From NCBI RefSeq assembly GCF_020150455.1, contig NZ_CP083740.1, positions 4,402,001 through 4,466,000 of the forward strand: DNA of 64,000 nucleotides, in the 5' to 3' direction. Shown one piece after another: positions 24,522 to 33,417 of the stretch. Position 1 is the stretch's first letter. Every line of letters begins with the position of its first letter. The notes beneath the pieces are model-generated. The model was not told the DNA's origin. It did not search any database and saw nothing but the letters and a program-made list of their open reading frames with translations. The stretch comes from Bremerella sp. TYQ1 (GTDB lineage: Bacteria > Planctomycetota > Planctomycetia > Pirellulales > Pirellulaceae). A program made the position numbers and the translations under genes.

Positions 24522-26822
24522 TTATCGAGAAACCGATCCGTCACCCAGTGTTTGACGTAATTTTTGGGCGGAAGCGGTGAACTGGGCACTCTTTTGAGCG
24601 TCTCCCAATTCGCGATACATCTCGGCCAGGTTGTCCAGCGGAACGATCAGCTTCGGCTTGATGGCCTGATTCTGTGCGACCGCCGACTCGATGAGTGACT
24701 TCCCTGTTTCGGTCAGTTGGATTCCTTTTTCTCGCTGGCCGGTGGACCAGTAGGAAACGCCCATGCTGACGAGCGATTCGCCACGGCGGTCGAGCATCAC
24801 GCTTTGCAGCGAAGGCTCAGTCAAATGCGTGTTGGCAAGTTCATACCAACGCACGGCTGCCGTATGATCCTGCTTTTGAACCGCACAGATTGCTCCTGCC
24901 CGAAAGTAAAGATTCCCCAGCAACAGATGATCGGCAATACTGACCTCTCGGCCGACAACGCCCCCTTTCAGGAACGTATGTGCCTGATCGGCAAGCTTTA
25001 GCGCTGCATCATGTTTGTCGCGAGAGTGCTGGATGAAAACGGCCTGCGATAACGCTTGGCCCGTTTCCCATTCCAATGCCCGATGAAAGAATGCATCGTC
25101 CGTTTGGCTGACAAGCTCTCGATACTGTCCCAGGATTTGGTCGACCGAATCGCCAGGATCGAACGGAGCATTATAGAAGCTGTGGGCCATCAACGATTTC
25201 GTGAGCCAGGCCATCCGCAGTTCGCCGGTTGCTTCTTCGTTGGTCACCATGTCGTCAATGTAGATCTTGCCGCGCTGAAGCCACTGGGTGACGGTCTCTT
25301 CTTTTTTCTCCCAGTCGCCGGTCGCAATATCGATCGCCAACGCCAGATGAGCATCGACAAGGACTCGCTTGGCGGCTCGACGAACTTGTTGGTTGGTGTC
25401 GTTCACCAAAGGCGAAGCAAGTTCGATCGCTTTCACGTGATGGTTCACCGCGTCACGATTCTTTTGCGGTCCTGCCATTTGCAGTAGATCACCCCACTGG
25501 CAATGAGCCTTCGCACGAACATGATCGGCGACATTGGTATCTTCCGCAATCTCTTGAGTGCTACGAATACCTGTGGCCAAATTGCCTTGCACGACATTAA
25601 GCAGCGTTCGGTGCAAACGATGTTCGGCAGAAGAACCAACACCAGCGGTCGCCTTGCGTGCGGCCTCAAACGCTTCGGTATCTCGGCCTAGGCGATGGAG
25701 GACTAAGGACATCTCGTGCCACGCCACGGCATGATGCGGTTCATGCTCGAGGGCCATTTGATAATCGTTCAGACGATCGCGGAACTCCAAGGCCGGTCGG
25801 CTAGCGGCGCGAATCATGAATGCTTCGGCCGAAGGGGCCTGAACAATGATGCGATCTACCTGCTGAGGGTTGCCATCTTCGGACTGAGGCAACATGATGC
25901 CACGCTCGGGATAGATGACGCCCAAGTGACGACCAGTCGTATCACGAACCGTTGCCGGTGCGATTTGGGTCAGCTCGAATTTTGCCTCAACCACATCGCG
26001 CGAAATAGGTGTTTGTGGAATGAGAAAAACGGAAATGATTTGATCGTTGTCGACCGCGATTTCCAGCTGAGCGAACTCACCTTGGTTTCGATATAGGCGA
26101 ACATGCTTGTCCTGATCGACCCGACGACGCTTGATCGGTTCGCCCCACTCAGCTTCGACCTGCCCAAGAGGCGTCTTGCCGGGGGTTATCTGCCAGGCCG
26201 TGAATGGTGCAGCTTCCAGTTCAATCTTCGGCTGAGGCGATGGTTGAACTGGCGCCGCCGGCGTTTCGACGGGAGTCTGGCTGGGCGTCTGAGTTGGAGG
26301 TGGTTCCGCGATTTGTACTTGAGGTGTGATCGAGAATCGCGAACGAGGCTGCTGGGCAGGAGCCTCCGGTTCGACTTGTAACGGCTGCGTCGCCATCGTC
26401 GGTGGGACTGACTCGCTGAACTTCGACGTCCCTTGCTCTGCCGCGGGATTGTCGATCTTTTGCTCGTGGATGCGATAAATACGAAGAGGACCATTGGCGG
26501 TCGGCGGAGCGACTCGGGCCCCTTCCGGAGCGCGGACAGAAACGCTTGTTTCTTTGTTGGGAGCTGGCGGTTCTTCGGCCGAGACTTGGCGGATGGCTGG
26601 ATTTTCCAGCGGCTCGCCATCGGCGGTAAGCGATAGCGTCAAGGGACGCTGGAGCGATCGCTCGGCCGGCAATACGTACTGAGCCGGTTGAACTTGTCTT
26701 TCAGCGACCGGCTGATCCGACTCGTCCAACATCAAACGAATCGGCTCGGCTGTTGTCTCGCGGCTAGTGGCGACGACACAGATCGTGAAAAGTATCAGAT
26801 TTTGGATCGTTGAAATACGCAT
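24522..26822 (-). CDS. secreted TPR-repeat protein with proline-rich linker
   Basis: This is a 766-residue protein with a signal peptide (residues 1-26, LILFTICVVATSRETTA). Residues 60-205 are a Pro/Glu/Gln-rich low-complexity linker (QTPSQTPVETPAAPVQPSP type). Residues 205-340 form a strand-rich domain beginning ITPGKTPLGQVEAEWGEP, which recalls the SmpA/OmlA-like opening in which Gly precedes a helix and a GEP turn. Residues 345-760 are helical hairpins of TPR type (YQMALEHEPHHAVAWHEMSLVLHRLGRDTEAFEAARKA, and YRELGDAQKSAQFTASAQKL near the end). It is probably periplasmic and a protein-interaction scaffold. Specific partners cannot be read from the sequence. Confidence 0.75.
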   Translation of the reverse strand: MRISTIQNLILFTICVVATSRETTAEPIRLMLDESDQPVAERQVQPAQYVLPAERSLQRPLTLSLTADGEPLENPAIRQVSAEEPPAPNKETSVSVRAPEGARVAPPTANGPLRIYRIHEQKIDNPAAEQGTSKFSESVPPTMATQPLQVEPEAPAQQPRSRFSITPQVQIAEPPPTQTPSQTPVETPAAPVQPSPQPKIELEAAPFTAWQITPGKTPLGQVEAEWGEPIKRRRVDQDKHVRLYRNQGEFAQLEIAVDNDQIISVFLIPQTPISRDVVEAKFELTQIAPATVRDTTGRHLGVIYPERGIMLPQSEDGNPQQVDRIIVQAPSAEAFMIRAASRPALEFRDRLNDYQMALEHEPHHAVAWHEMSLVLHRLGRDTEAFEAARKATAGVGSSAEHRLHRTLLNVVQGNLATGIRSTQEIAEDTNVADHVRAKAHCQWGDLLQMAGPQKNRDAVNHHVKAIELASPLVNDTNQQVRRAAKRVLVDAHLALAIDIATGDWEKKEETVTQWLQRGKIYIDDMVTNEEATGELRMAWLTKSLMAHSFYNAPFDPGDSVDQILGQYRELVSQTDDAFFHRALEWETGQALSQAVFIQHSRDKHDAALKLADQAHTFLKGGVVGREVSIADHLLLGNLYFRAGAICAVQKQDHTAAVRWYELANTHLTEPSLQSVMLDRRGESLVSMGVSYWSTGQREKGIQLTETGKSLIESAVAQNQAIKPKLIVPLDNLAEMYRELGDAQKSAQFTASAQKLRQTLGDGSVSR

Positions 26823-26953
26823 GATTCCCTCGGCCAGGCCACTCTGTCCCGTGCTTCCTTGCCGTTTGTGACAGTTTCAGGCGGGCGAGAGTATAGCGAT
26901 GCACCGAATCGATCCAAGATCAATTTATGCTAGCACGAGGCGTGATTTTAGAA

Positions 26954-27844
26954 TTAAGCCGTATTAGATGCATCTTCGCGGCGAAGAATGTCCATCAATA
27001 GATTCTGTGGTGGGGTAATCGTGCGGTGGCGATTCCAAGCGGCTGCGATTGTCCGATAGGGCTGAATCTTTCGAATCGGCAGATAGACACACTGGTCGTC
27101 GTTAGGGTCGATCGCCATTTCTGGAATCAGCGAAATACCGACTCCCAGTCGGATCAACTCCTGAATCGTCGAGATCTGAGCACTTTCGCAAACCACGTGC
27201 GGCTGAAACTCTTGCTGCCGGCAAAAACCAATGATCTGTTCACCCAGACAATGGACTTCATGCAGCAGGACAAATGGTTCCTGGCGAACCTGGTTGAAGG
27301 AGAGCGATGGCTTATCGGCCAGCGGATGATCTGGTGGCAATGCAACCATCAACGCTTCGCGAAACAATGGTTCGACTTGCAGGCGAGTGTCTTCGATCGG
27401 CAACGCCAATATCGCGACATCAAGCGTTCCTTTAAAAAGCCGGTCCAGCAAATGGTCGGTGTAGTCTTCGACCAGTGTCAGAGTGACTTGGGGCATCTCT
27501 TGGCGGAAATGCTGGATGATGTGCGGCAGCTGAAAGGGAGCAATTGTCGGCAGTGCGCCCACGCGTAAGCTGACCGCTTCCGGTCCTTCCGGTTTCTTGA
27601 ACCAACCTTCGGCGGAATCGACTTCCTTCAGAATTCGTCGAGCACGCGGCAGAAGTTCTTTGCCAGAATCTGTCAGTACCACGGTGCGACCTAGGCGATC
27701 GAGCAAACGGGTACCTAGTTCGCGTTCCAGCTTCGCGATCTGTTGACTGAGCGATGGTTGCGTAACGTGGCACTGCTCGGCGGCGCGAGTAAAGTTCTCT
27801 AATTCGGCAACGGCAACGAAGTATCGCAGCTGGTGGATTTCCAT
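26954..27844 (-). CDS. oxyR: LysR-family hydrogen peroxide sensor OxyR
   Basis: This is a 296-residue protein from the ATG at 27844 (MEIHQLRYFVAVAELENFTRAAE). A GTG three codons earlier is an alternative start. The winged helix-turn-helix is at residues 1-60 (AAEQCHVTQPSLSQQIAKLERELGTRLLDR) and the substrate-binding domain is at 90-290. Cys199 and Cys208 lie in HCLGEQIIGFC, the same spacing and numbering as the redox pair of E. coli OxyR that forms a disulfide under peroxide. It therefore probably activates antioxidant genes; no catalase or peroxiredoxin gene is next to it here. A 7-bp inverted repeat lies 15 bases upstream of the start and may be an autoregulatory operator. Confidence 0.93.
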   Translation of the reverse strand: MEIHQLRYFVAVAELENFTRAAEQCHVTQPSLSQQIAKLERELGTRLLDRLGRTVVLTDSGKELLPRARRILKEVDSAEGWFKKPEGPEAVSLRVGALPTIAPFQLPHIIQHFRQEMPQVTLTLVEDYTDHLLDRLFKGTLDVAILALPIEDTRLQVEPLFREALMVALPPDHPLADKPSLSFNQVRQEPFVLLHEVHCLGEQIIGFCRQQEFQPHVVCESAQISTIQELIRLGVGISLIPEMAIDPNDDQCVYLPIRKIQPYRTIAAAWNRHRTITPPQNLLMDILRREDASNTA

Positions 27845-27858
27845 AGGTAGCACTTATC

Positions 27859-27886
27859 AACGGAATAGGAAGAGCGAATTTCCGTT
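27859..27886 (-). promoter_or_regulatory. inverted repeat upstream of oxyR, candidate LysR-type operator
   Basis: AACGGAA at 27859-27865 and TTCCGTT at 27880-27886 form a perfect inverted repeat with a 14-base spacer; ATCAACGGAA and TTCCGTTAT extend it partly. It lies 15 to 42 bases before the oxyR ATG, where LysR-type regulators bind to control themselves. It is an inference from position and symmetry. Confidence 0.4.
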
Positions 27887-28034
27887 ATACCTAGAGGGGC
27901 GTTATTCTGGAAGCAACGAAAGCAGGGTTTTTGCCCTGGAAGGACGCGTCGCCCGGCATTGTCGATGTGTGGGAACGGTGACTAAAGTTCGGTCGACGCG
28001 TTCTTCGCTTCGTTTCTTAGAGGCCGGAGATAAC

Positions 28035-30077
28035 CTACTTCTGATCGAGTAGCCAGACAGGATGCTCGGTTCCGACCAGGCTTGGGTTCTGCAGTAGACG
28101 CAATGCCCGATCGCGAAGGCATTTCGACGGTCCATCGGTGTGGCAGTCTTCGACTTTGGCAATAACATCCAGCGTGTTAAGAGCATCTAAGAAGTTTCGC
28201 TGCTCGAACTGTTGATAGGCCTTCTCGTAGTTCTGCCGTAGTTGGTTCCATGTATTCGACCGCCGGGCTGCGAGTTCGTGGACTTTGATCGGTTCCAGAA
28301 TGTTGACGACTTTGATCGATCCAAGGAAACGCATGGCCATGCTTGTGCCGAGTGCCAATCGGGTTTCTTCCGTGATCAAAATTTCTGGCGGATAGAAGAC
28401 ACCATCCGATTCGCGGTCATCCCCTTTCGGACAAAATTGTTTGGTCGCTCCTTGAACGCGGCTGGCCACGTTGACCGTGGGACCGAGTGGCCCCCACATG
28501 TATTTGTACTCGGTTCCTTTTTTGCCCACGACACAATCGCCGGTGTTGATGCCGATGGTCACACCGAACGGCATAAGATGGTCGGGGATGCGATCGGACC
28601 AGGCTTGATTGAGACGGTCGAGCTTGCCCACCATATCAATCGCCGCCAGGCAGGCCAGATCGGCATGGTCTGGCTGCTCGTCGGGTGCGCCCCACATGGC
28701 GACCAACTCGTCGCCGACATACTCCAGCAGAACACCATGATGACGAATAACACTTTCCGACAGTTCGCCAAGGACTTCGCGGAGCCATTTCAATGTTTGC
28801 ACCGAACCAAGTGCGGAACTAATCGTGCTAAAACCGCGAATGTCGCAGAACAAGACCGTGATGTTCTCTTCACGCGTTTCCAATAGCGTTTCATCATAAA
28901 TGATCCGCTCGGCAATGCCTGGTGGAAAGAACTGAGCCAGGCAAACTTGATGCTTCGCCGCCTCTTGTTCTTTTTTGAGTCGTTCTAGTCCGACCGTTAA
29001 GCAGTCGCGGATGACCTCGACAAACTTGACTTCGCATTCCGCCATGGCGTCATCACCCAAACGCCCCGGTCGTTTCGAGGCATACAACGCACCCACAACG
29101 CTGTCATGGGAGACGACCGGAGTAACGACGACACGTTCGGGAAGTTTCGATTCGCCAACGGTCGGCGGTGTCGACCAGGTTTTGCGATTGGTCCAGATGT
29201 ATTCCAATGCCTGGCTATTGAAGTTGGGTGTTTGAGGCTCTTTCACTTCAGCTGAAGGCCATGTCGCTTCGCATTGCCATTGGTTGGCCATTGCGTCGAG
29301 GCCCAAGTAAGAACAAGAATCGAAGTTTCCCAGTTTGCAAACATTCTCGGCAGCCGACGAAAAGAAGTCAGGCGAGCTGGCTGCTTTTTCCAACACGGTA
29401 CTTACGGCGCTGAGAATGCGTTCGACATCCGCACTCGACGGTCCGATCGGCGTTGCGTAACCGTCTGCCATGCGACTTTGTCGCATCATCAGCGCGACAT
29501 CAGCCACGCTTTGGGAGATCTTGTTGGGGTTCTCTTCTGGAAATTCGTGTTGAGAGGGTCCACCAACTCCGCTGAGCTGTACGGCAACGTTATGCCCAAT
29601 CAACAATCGAATCGGCTGCTGGGTTAGTTGGTCGGTAACAAGTGTGCGAACTTGCTGATGGGCTATGCCCCCTTCGGCGGATGGAGAAAGTTGAACTTCA
29701 TGCGTACCAATGTTCGCCACACGCAGATAGTGTCCGCTTGTGTCAGGCATCAAATCGAGAGAACGACGCGACACTTCGCGCTGTTGGTAACGCGTGACAA
29801 TCAGCTTCCGATGGTCGGTGTACGAAACCATGCGGAACGGGGTGGGATCGCCCTTGGTGACATCTTGCCGCCCAATGATCAGCCGATCTTTGATGGGCAG
29901 CTCAAATACCTCTTGTCCCAATTGATCGTCGAAGATCGGCTGCTGCTTACCGCCGACGAAGATACTCAGCAAAACACCTGGTGGCGTTTGAGAATCGTTT
30001 GGTTTGGATTGAGGATCTTGCATTACCGGCAGACGAAGCTTCTCAAAGTGTCGATCGATGGATCCGCCCCTGGCCAT
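28035..30077 (-). CDS. FHA-GAF-adenylate/guanylate cyclase (class III)
   Basis: This is a 680-residue cytoplasmic protein. Residues about 35-150 resemble an FHA domain (LIIGRQD, then REVSRRSLDL, then LRVANIGTHEVQL), which reads phosphothreonine. Residues about 215-370 fit a GAF domain (MAECEVKFVEVIRDCLTVGLERLK at its end). The class III nucleotidyl cyclase domain spans residues 395-600. Metal-binding Asp residues are in ITVLFCDIRGFS and GDELVAMWG, and GDCVVGKKGTEYKYMWGPLGPTVNVASR carries the transition-state region. It would make cAMP or cGMP in answer to a GAF ligand or FHA partner. The start is uncertain: ATG 30077 or ATG 30023 (MQDPQSKPN); neither has a clear ribosome-binding site. Confidence 0.9.
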   Translation of the reverse strand: MARGGSIDRHFEKLRLPVMQDPQSKPNDSQTPPGVLLSIFVGGKQQPIFDDQLGQEVFELPIKDRLIIGRQDVTKGDPTPFRMVSYTDHRKLIVTRYQQREVSRRSLDLMPDTSGHYLRVANIGTHEVQLSPSAEGGIAHQQVRTLVTDQLTQQPIRLLIGHNVAVQLSGVGGPSQHEFPEENPNKISQSVADVALMMRQSRMADGYATPIGPSSADVERILSAVSTVLEKAASSPDFFSSAAENVCKLGNFDSCSYLGLDAMANQWQCEATWPSAEVKEPQTPNFNSQALEYIWTNRKTWSTPPTVGESKLPERVVVTPVVSHDSVVGALYASKRPGRLGDDAMAECEVKFVEVIRDCLTVGLERLKKEQEAAKHQVCLAQFFPPGIAERIIYDETLLETREENITVLFCDIRGFSTISSALGSVQTLKWLREVLGELSESVIRHHGVLLEYVGDELVAMWGAPDEQPDHADLACLAAIDMVGKLDRLNQAWSDRIPDHLMPFGVTIGINTGDCVVGKKGTEYKYMWGPLGPTVNVASRVQGATKQFCPKGDDRESDGVFYPPEILITEETRLALGTSMAMRFLGSIKVVNILEPIKVHELAARRSNTWNQLRQNYEKAYQQFEQRNFLDALNTLDVIAKVEDCHTDGPSKCLRDRALRLLQNPSLVGTEHPVWLLDQK

Positions 30078-30240
30078 TTCAATCGTCAGGTGAACTTATC
30101 ATCGTAGTGAATCTAGGTCGTACGCCAAGAACACCTGAGTTCCTCAAGAATAACTCAAAGTTACCTAGCGTACCAACGCCCCGGCACGTGTTTACCGAGG
30201 GGGGAATCAAAGTGTTGCTACCTCCAAAAGGTGATTTTCG

Positions 30241-30269
30241 TTGGTTCTTAACTTGCAAACCGATAGAAT
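30241..30269 (+). promoter_or_regulatory. sigma-70 promoter for the DUF1444 gene
   Basis: TTGGTT at 30241-30246 and TAGAAT at 30264-30269 are separated by 17 bases. The predicted transcription start near 30276 leaves a leader of about 48 bases before the ATG at 30324. Confidence 0.65.
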
Positions 30270-30323
30270 GACACCTAGTGGCCATCGCACCGATTTACCT
30301 CCTAAATTTTTACCGCATGTGCC

Positions 30324-31547
30324 ATGGATTTACTCGGCTACCTTTTCGGCAACTCAAAACGGGATCAGTTTGCCCAGCAGCTGATGCGTCGGGTGAAGGA
30401 TGCGGGCGAGAGTCGCGAAATCCGCTACGAGCGTGATGCCTATCAATTCACTTTCTTTGATCAGGGGGAATTGGCCGGCGTAGCGAATTTGGGAAATATT
30501 TTTAGCGAATACGACCAACTTCCGCAGGATAAACGCGAAGCTTATCTCGGCCAGATTACCCGAGCCATTCTTGCTCATCACAAGTCGATTCCTGATGAAT
30601 TCCCTGACGCAGCCCCCGACATATTGCCGATTGTCCGCAATCGAGCCTACTTGGAAATCGGTAGCTTAGAGCAGCGACTACGAGGGGAGGACTCCTGGGA
30701 AGTAAGCTCGATCGCCGTGGGAGATCACCTCTTGGCGATGCCGATCTTCGACCTTCCAGAAGCCATGCGAACGATCGATTCGGCACGTATGGAACAGTGG
30801 GGACGAACGACCTACGAGTTGATGGAGCTGGCCCTCAACAACCTCCGCGACTTGAATGCTTCGTTCACGACAATAGACGATCGTGTTTGCGTATTTCAAA
30901 ACGGCGATCATTACGACGCTTCGCGCATTTTGTTGACCGAACGAATTCGCCAGCTGGATGTCCGGGGACTTCCCGTCGCATTAATTCCAACGCGCGACTG
31001 CCTAATTGTAACCGGCGATGAAGATGCGATTGGCCTGGAATTGCTAGGCGAGCTGGCGCGTCGTTCGCTTCAAGATCCAAGACCGATCAGTTTGACTCCT
31101 TGTCGATTGGTCGAAGACGAATGGGAGACTTGGTTACCACCCCGTCATCATTCCCAGCATGCATCGCTGACTGAATTGCATTTGCATGGCGTGTCGAACG
31201 AGTATCGCGAACAGCATGAAGCGATCGAAGCGGGTTTTGCTCAGTCAGGACAAGAAGGGTTCATCGCGAACTATTACTTGTACCGAGATCTCAAGACACG
31301 CGAGCTTCATTCCTATTGTGTTTGGCCAGATTGTCCGCATGCGCTTCTGCCGAAAGCAGACGTTGTGGTGTTCATGGATTCAACGCATATGAAACCATTG
31401 GCAAGTGGTTCATGGGATGCGGTCGAAGCGCAATTGGGCTCGAAGATGGAGGACTTGAATACCTTCCCGCCACGCTATCGCGTACTCGGTTTTCCGACGG
31501 CTGAAGAGTTGAGGCAAATCGGTTCAATTCCACGTTTCCGACTATGA
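30324..31547 (+). CDS. DUF1444 (YtpQ/UPF0354) family protein
   Basis: This is a 407-residue cytoplasmic protein, longer than B. subtilis YtpQ (about 270). The first 270 residues follow the family: DAPDILPIVRNRAYLE near residue 95-110 corresponds to the PVIRS region, NGDHYDASRILL near 190 corresponds to NDGYDASRIL, and LPVALIPTRDCLIV near 215 corresponds to the IPxRD strand. The extra C-terminal 135 residues (HHSQHASLTELHLHGVSNEYREQHEAIEAGFAQ and on) are a second module that resembles a start-up domain repeat and is not typical. The biochemical role of the family is unknown. It lies 156 bases before the stressosome operon on the same strand but probably has its own promoter. Confidence 0.8.
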   Translation: MDLLGYLFGNSKRDQFAQQLMRRVKDAGESREIRYERDAYQFTFFDQGELAGVANLGNIFSEYDQLPQDKREAYLGQITRAILAHHKSIPDEFPDAAPDILPIVRNRAYLEIGSLEQRLRGEDSWEVSSIAVGDHLLAMPIFDLPEAMRTIDSARMEQWGRTTYELMELALNNLRDLNASFTTIDDRVCVFQNGDHYDASRILLTERIRQLDVRGLPVALIPTRDCLIVTGDEDAIGLELLGELARRSLQDPRPISLTPCRLVEDEWETWLPPRHHSQHASLTELHLHGVSNEYREQHEAIEAGFAQSGQEGFIANYYLYRDLKTRELHSYCVWPDCPHALLPKADVVVFMDSTHMKPLASGSWDAVEAQLGSKMEDLNTFPPRYRVLGFPTAEELRQIGSIPRFRL

Positions 31548-31703
31548 ATTAAGGAGGATCGCAGGAAGAGGATAACGGCCAGAATGCTCGACTTTGCGAA
31601 AGGGGCGAACTACGATGAGTTCACCTCTTCTCGCATGGCTTCGTTGATTTTGACGCATCTGGATTCCCAACCGTAAAGCCACCCAACCCCAATAGCCAGA
31701 CCC

Positions 31704-32615
31704 ATGAATTCACATCGTGATCTCGGGAATTTATCGGCGAACGAACTTCGAGAACTCTACCACGTGACGGAAGAGGACCTCGAACTGATTCTGGAATACG
31801 GCCAGATTGTCTTACCGCAGCTCGAAGCTTTTATCGAAGAGTTCTACGAGTGGCTTCGTACCCAGCCAGAATTTGAACTTTACTTCTCCGACAGCGCGAC
31901 GATGCACCGAGTGCAAGGTCAGCAGCGACGCTACTGGCAAGATTTTTTCTCCGCGCAGATCGACGAGTCTTACGTTCACAAACGCAAGTCGGTTGGTGCG
32001 AATCATGCGCGGATCGGCTTGCCGCTGCCGACATACGTTTCCTCGATGTATCGCTCGCTCCGAATCTGGACCGACGTGCTGTACGACCAAACGTTGACGC
32101 ACGAACGCTATGCACGATCGCTCAAAGCGGTGACAAAGCAGATCATGCTCGACACGGCGATTGTCGTTGATACTTACATGCGGCAAACCAATTGCATTAT
32201 TGCGGAGCAGCACGATTCCTTAATGCAAATGTCGACGCCGGTGACGGAAGTCTGGGACGATATTCTGATGCTGCCCATTGTGGGAATCATCGACTCGAAA
32301 CGTGCCCAAGACATCATGACCGCGGTGCTGCATAAGATCGCCGATACGCACTCGCGCTCGTTGATTCTCGACATTAGTGGCGTCGCGGTTGTTGATACGG
32401 CGGTCGCGAATCACTTAATCAAAATTACTAAAGCGACGCGACTGATGGGATGCACGTGCACCATTTCAGGTGTCTCTCCGGCAATCGCTCAGACGATTGT
32501 CGAACTGGGAATCAATGTCGGAGACATTCGCACCACGGCAACGCTAAAAGACGCGCTTCGAGATGCCTTTGGTGATATGAAAACGGTCATGCACAACAAC
32601 GGAACTCCTTCATGA
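31704..32615 (+). CDS. rsbR: RsbR stressosome sensor with N-terminal globin domain
   Basis: This is a 303-residue protein. Residues 10-165 are a globin-coupled-sensor domain: YHVTEEDLELI opens it, and KRKSVGANHARIGLPLPTYVSSM carries His101 at the proximal haem ligand position, as in HemAT-type sensors (H.RIGL). It is therefore probably haem-binding, unlike the haem-free globin of B. subtilis RsbRA. Residues 180-290 form a STAS domain. Ser198 in VGIIDSKRA corresponds to the first RsbT phosphosite (Thr171 of RsbRA) and Thr232 in VAVVDTAVAN to the second (Thr205). It would form the stressosome with RsbS and sense oxygen or redox. It is the first gene of a five-gene operon; its stop overlaps the next ATG (ATGA). 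Confidence 0.93.
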   Translation: MNSHRDLGNLSANELRELYHVTEEDLELILEYGQIVLPQLEAFIEEFYEWLRTQPEFELYFSDSATMHRVQGQQRRYWQDFFSAQIDESYVHKRKSVGANHARIGLPLPTYVSSMYRSLRIWTDVLYDQTLTHERYARSLKAVTKQIMLDTAIVVDTYMRQTNCIIAEQHDSLMQMSTPVTEVWDDILMLPIVGIIDSKRAQDIMTAVLHKIADTHSRSLILDISGVAVVDTAVANHLIKITKATRLMGCTCTISGVSPAIAQTIVELGINVGDIRTTATLKDALRDAFGDMKTVMHNNGTPS

Positions 32616-33019
32616 ATTACGACCGAACAGAAGTGCCGAGAATTCCAATGCAGCTAACCGCAGGCTGCCTGGTCGCTTCGATTCAGGTCGACTTGAACGA
32701 TGAAGTATTGTTTCGTTTCAAAAGGGACCTTCTGGAAAAGATTCGCCAGACACAAACCCGAGCCGTTCTGTTGGATGTTTCGGGAGTCGACATCTTAGAT
32801 CGCGTCGAGTTCGAGTCGGTGCGACAAATCATGCAGATGGCGCGACTGATGGGAGCTCATGCCATTTTGGTTGGCATGAAAGCCGAGATCGCATGCTCGT
32901 TGATGGATTTTGATCTCGACTTACGCGGACTTGAATCGACGCTGACGCTCGATCAAGCGTTTCAGCGATTGGAAAATCGAGGAGCCAAAAGTGGAGGCCA
33001 CAACGCGTCGAACCGATGA
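32612..33019 (+). CDS. rsbS: RsbS stressosome scaffold (STAS) with altered phosphosite
   Basis: This is a 135-residue STAS-only protein that overlaps rsbR by ATGA. The core matches RsbS: RIPMQLTAGCLVASIQVDLND, FKRDLLEKIRQTQTRAVLLDVSGVDILD, and ARLMGAHAILVGMKAEIA. In B. subtilis RsbS the segment VDMIDSF holds Ser59, the residue RsbT phosphorylates to release itself. Here the matching segment is VDILDRVEFES, with Arg64 (codon CGC) in place of the serine. The next hydroxyl is Ser69, five residues on. All else looks intact, so this is not decay. The C-terminus has a 20-residue polar extension (NRGAKSGGHNASNR). Either switching uses another site, or this copy is locked. Confidence 0.9.
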   Translation: MNYDRTEVPRIPMQLTAGCLVASIQVDLNDEVLFRFKRDLLEKIRQTQTRAVLLDVSGVDILDRVEFESVRQIMQMARLMGAHAILVGMKAEIACSLMDFDLDLRGLESTLTLDQAFQRLENRGAKSGGHNASNR

Positions 33020-33417
33020 ACCTTCCGGAGATCAGGATCTGGATCAATACCGAGGCCAGCGTAGCCAGAGTGATCATGGCATCTCGCAAGATGGCCGAGT
33101 CGTCTGGACTACAAGGGAACCAAGTGGCACTGGTCGCAACCGCTGTTTCCGAGTTGGCTCGCAACATAATGAAGTATGCCAACCATGGCGAAGTCATACT
33201 TCGCACGGTTGTTCGAGGAACAAAGCAAGGAGTCGAGGTGGTCGCTTGGGATCATGGGCCGGGGATTGAATGCATCGATTCCGCCATGTGCGATCATCAC
33301 AGCACGGGAGGAACGCTGGGACTTGGATTGCCCGGTGTTAAACGCCTCATGGATGACTTTGAAATCGAGTCGGAAGTCGACAAAGGAACCAGGATTACGG
33401 TGAGGAAATGGAAGTAA
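33016..33417 (+). CDS. rsbT: RsbT switch kinase
   Basis: This is a 133-residue GHKL-type serine/threonine kinase, overlapping rsbS by ATGA. The N-box is VSELARNIMKYA near residues 42-53, the G1 box is AWDHGPGIE near 77-85, and the G2 region is TLGLGLPGVKRLMDDF near 102-117, followed by GTRITVRKW. The order, size and near-identical ELARNI and GLPGVKRLMD motifs make the RsbT call firm. In the classical system it phosphorylates RsbR and RsbS in the stressosome, then leaves to activate the RsbU phosphatase. The downstream phosphatase at 34004 is the likely target. Confidence 0.94.
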   Translation: MNLPEIRIWINTEASVARVIMASRKMAESSGLQGNQVALVATAVSELARNIMKYANHGEVILRTVVRGTKQGVEVVAWDHGPGIECIDSAMCDHHSTGGTLGLGLPGVKRLMDDFEIESEVDKGTRITVRKWK

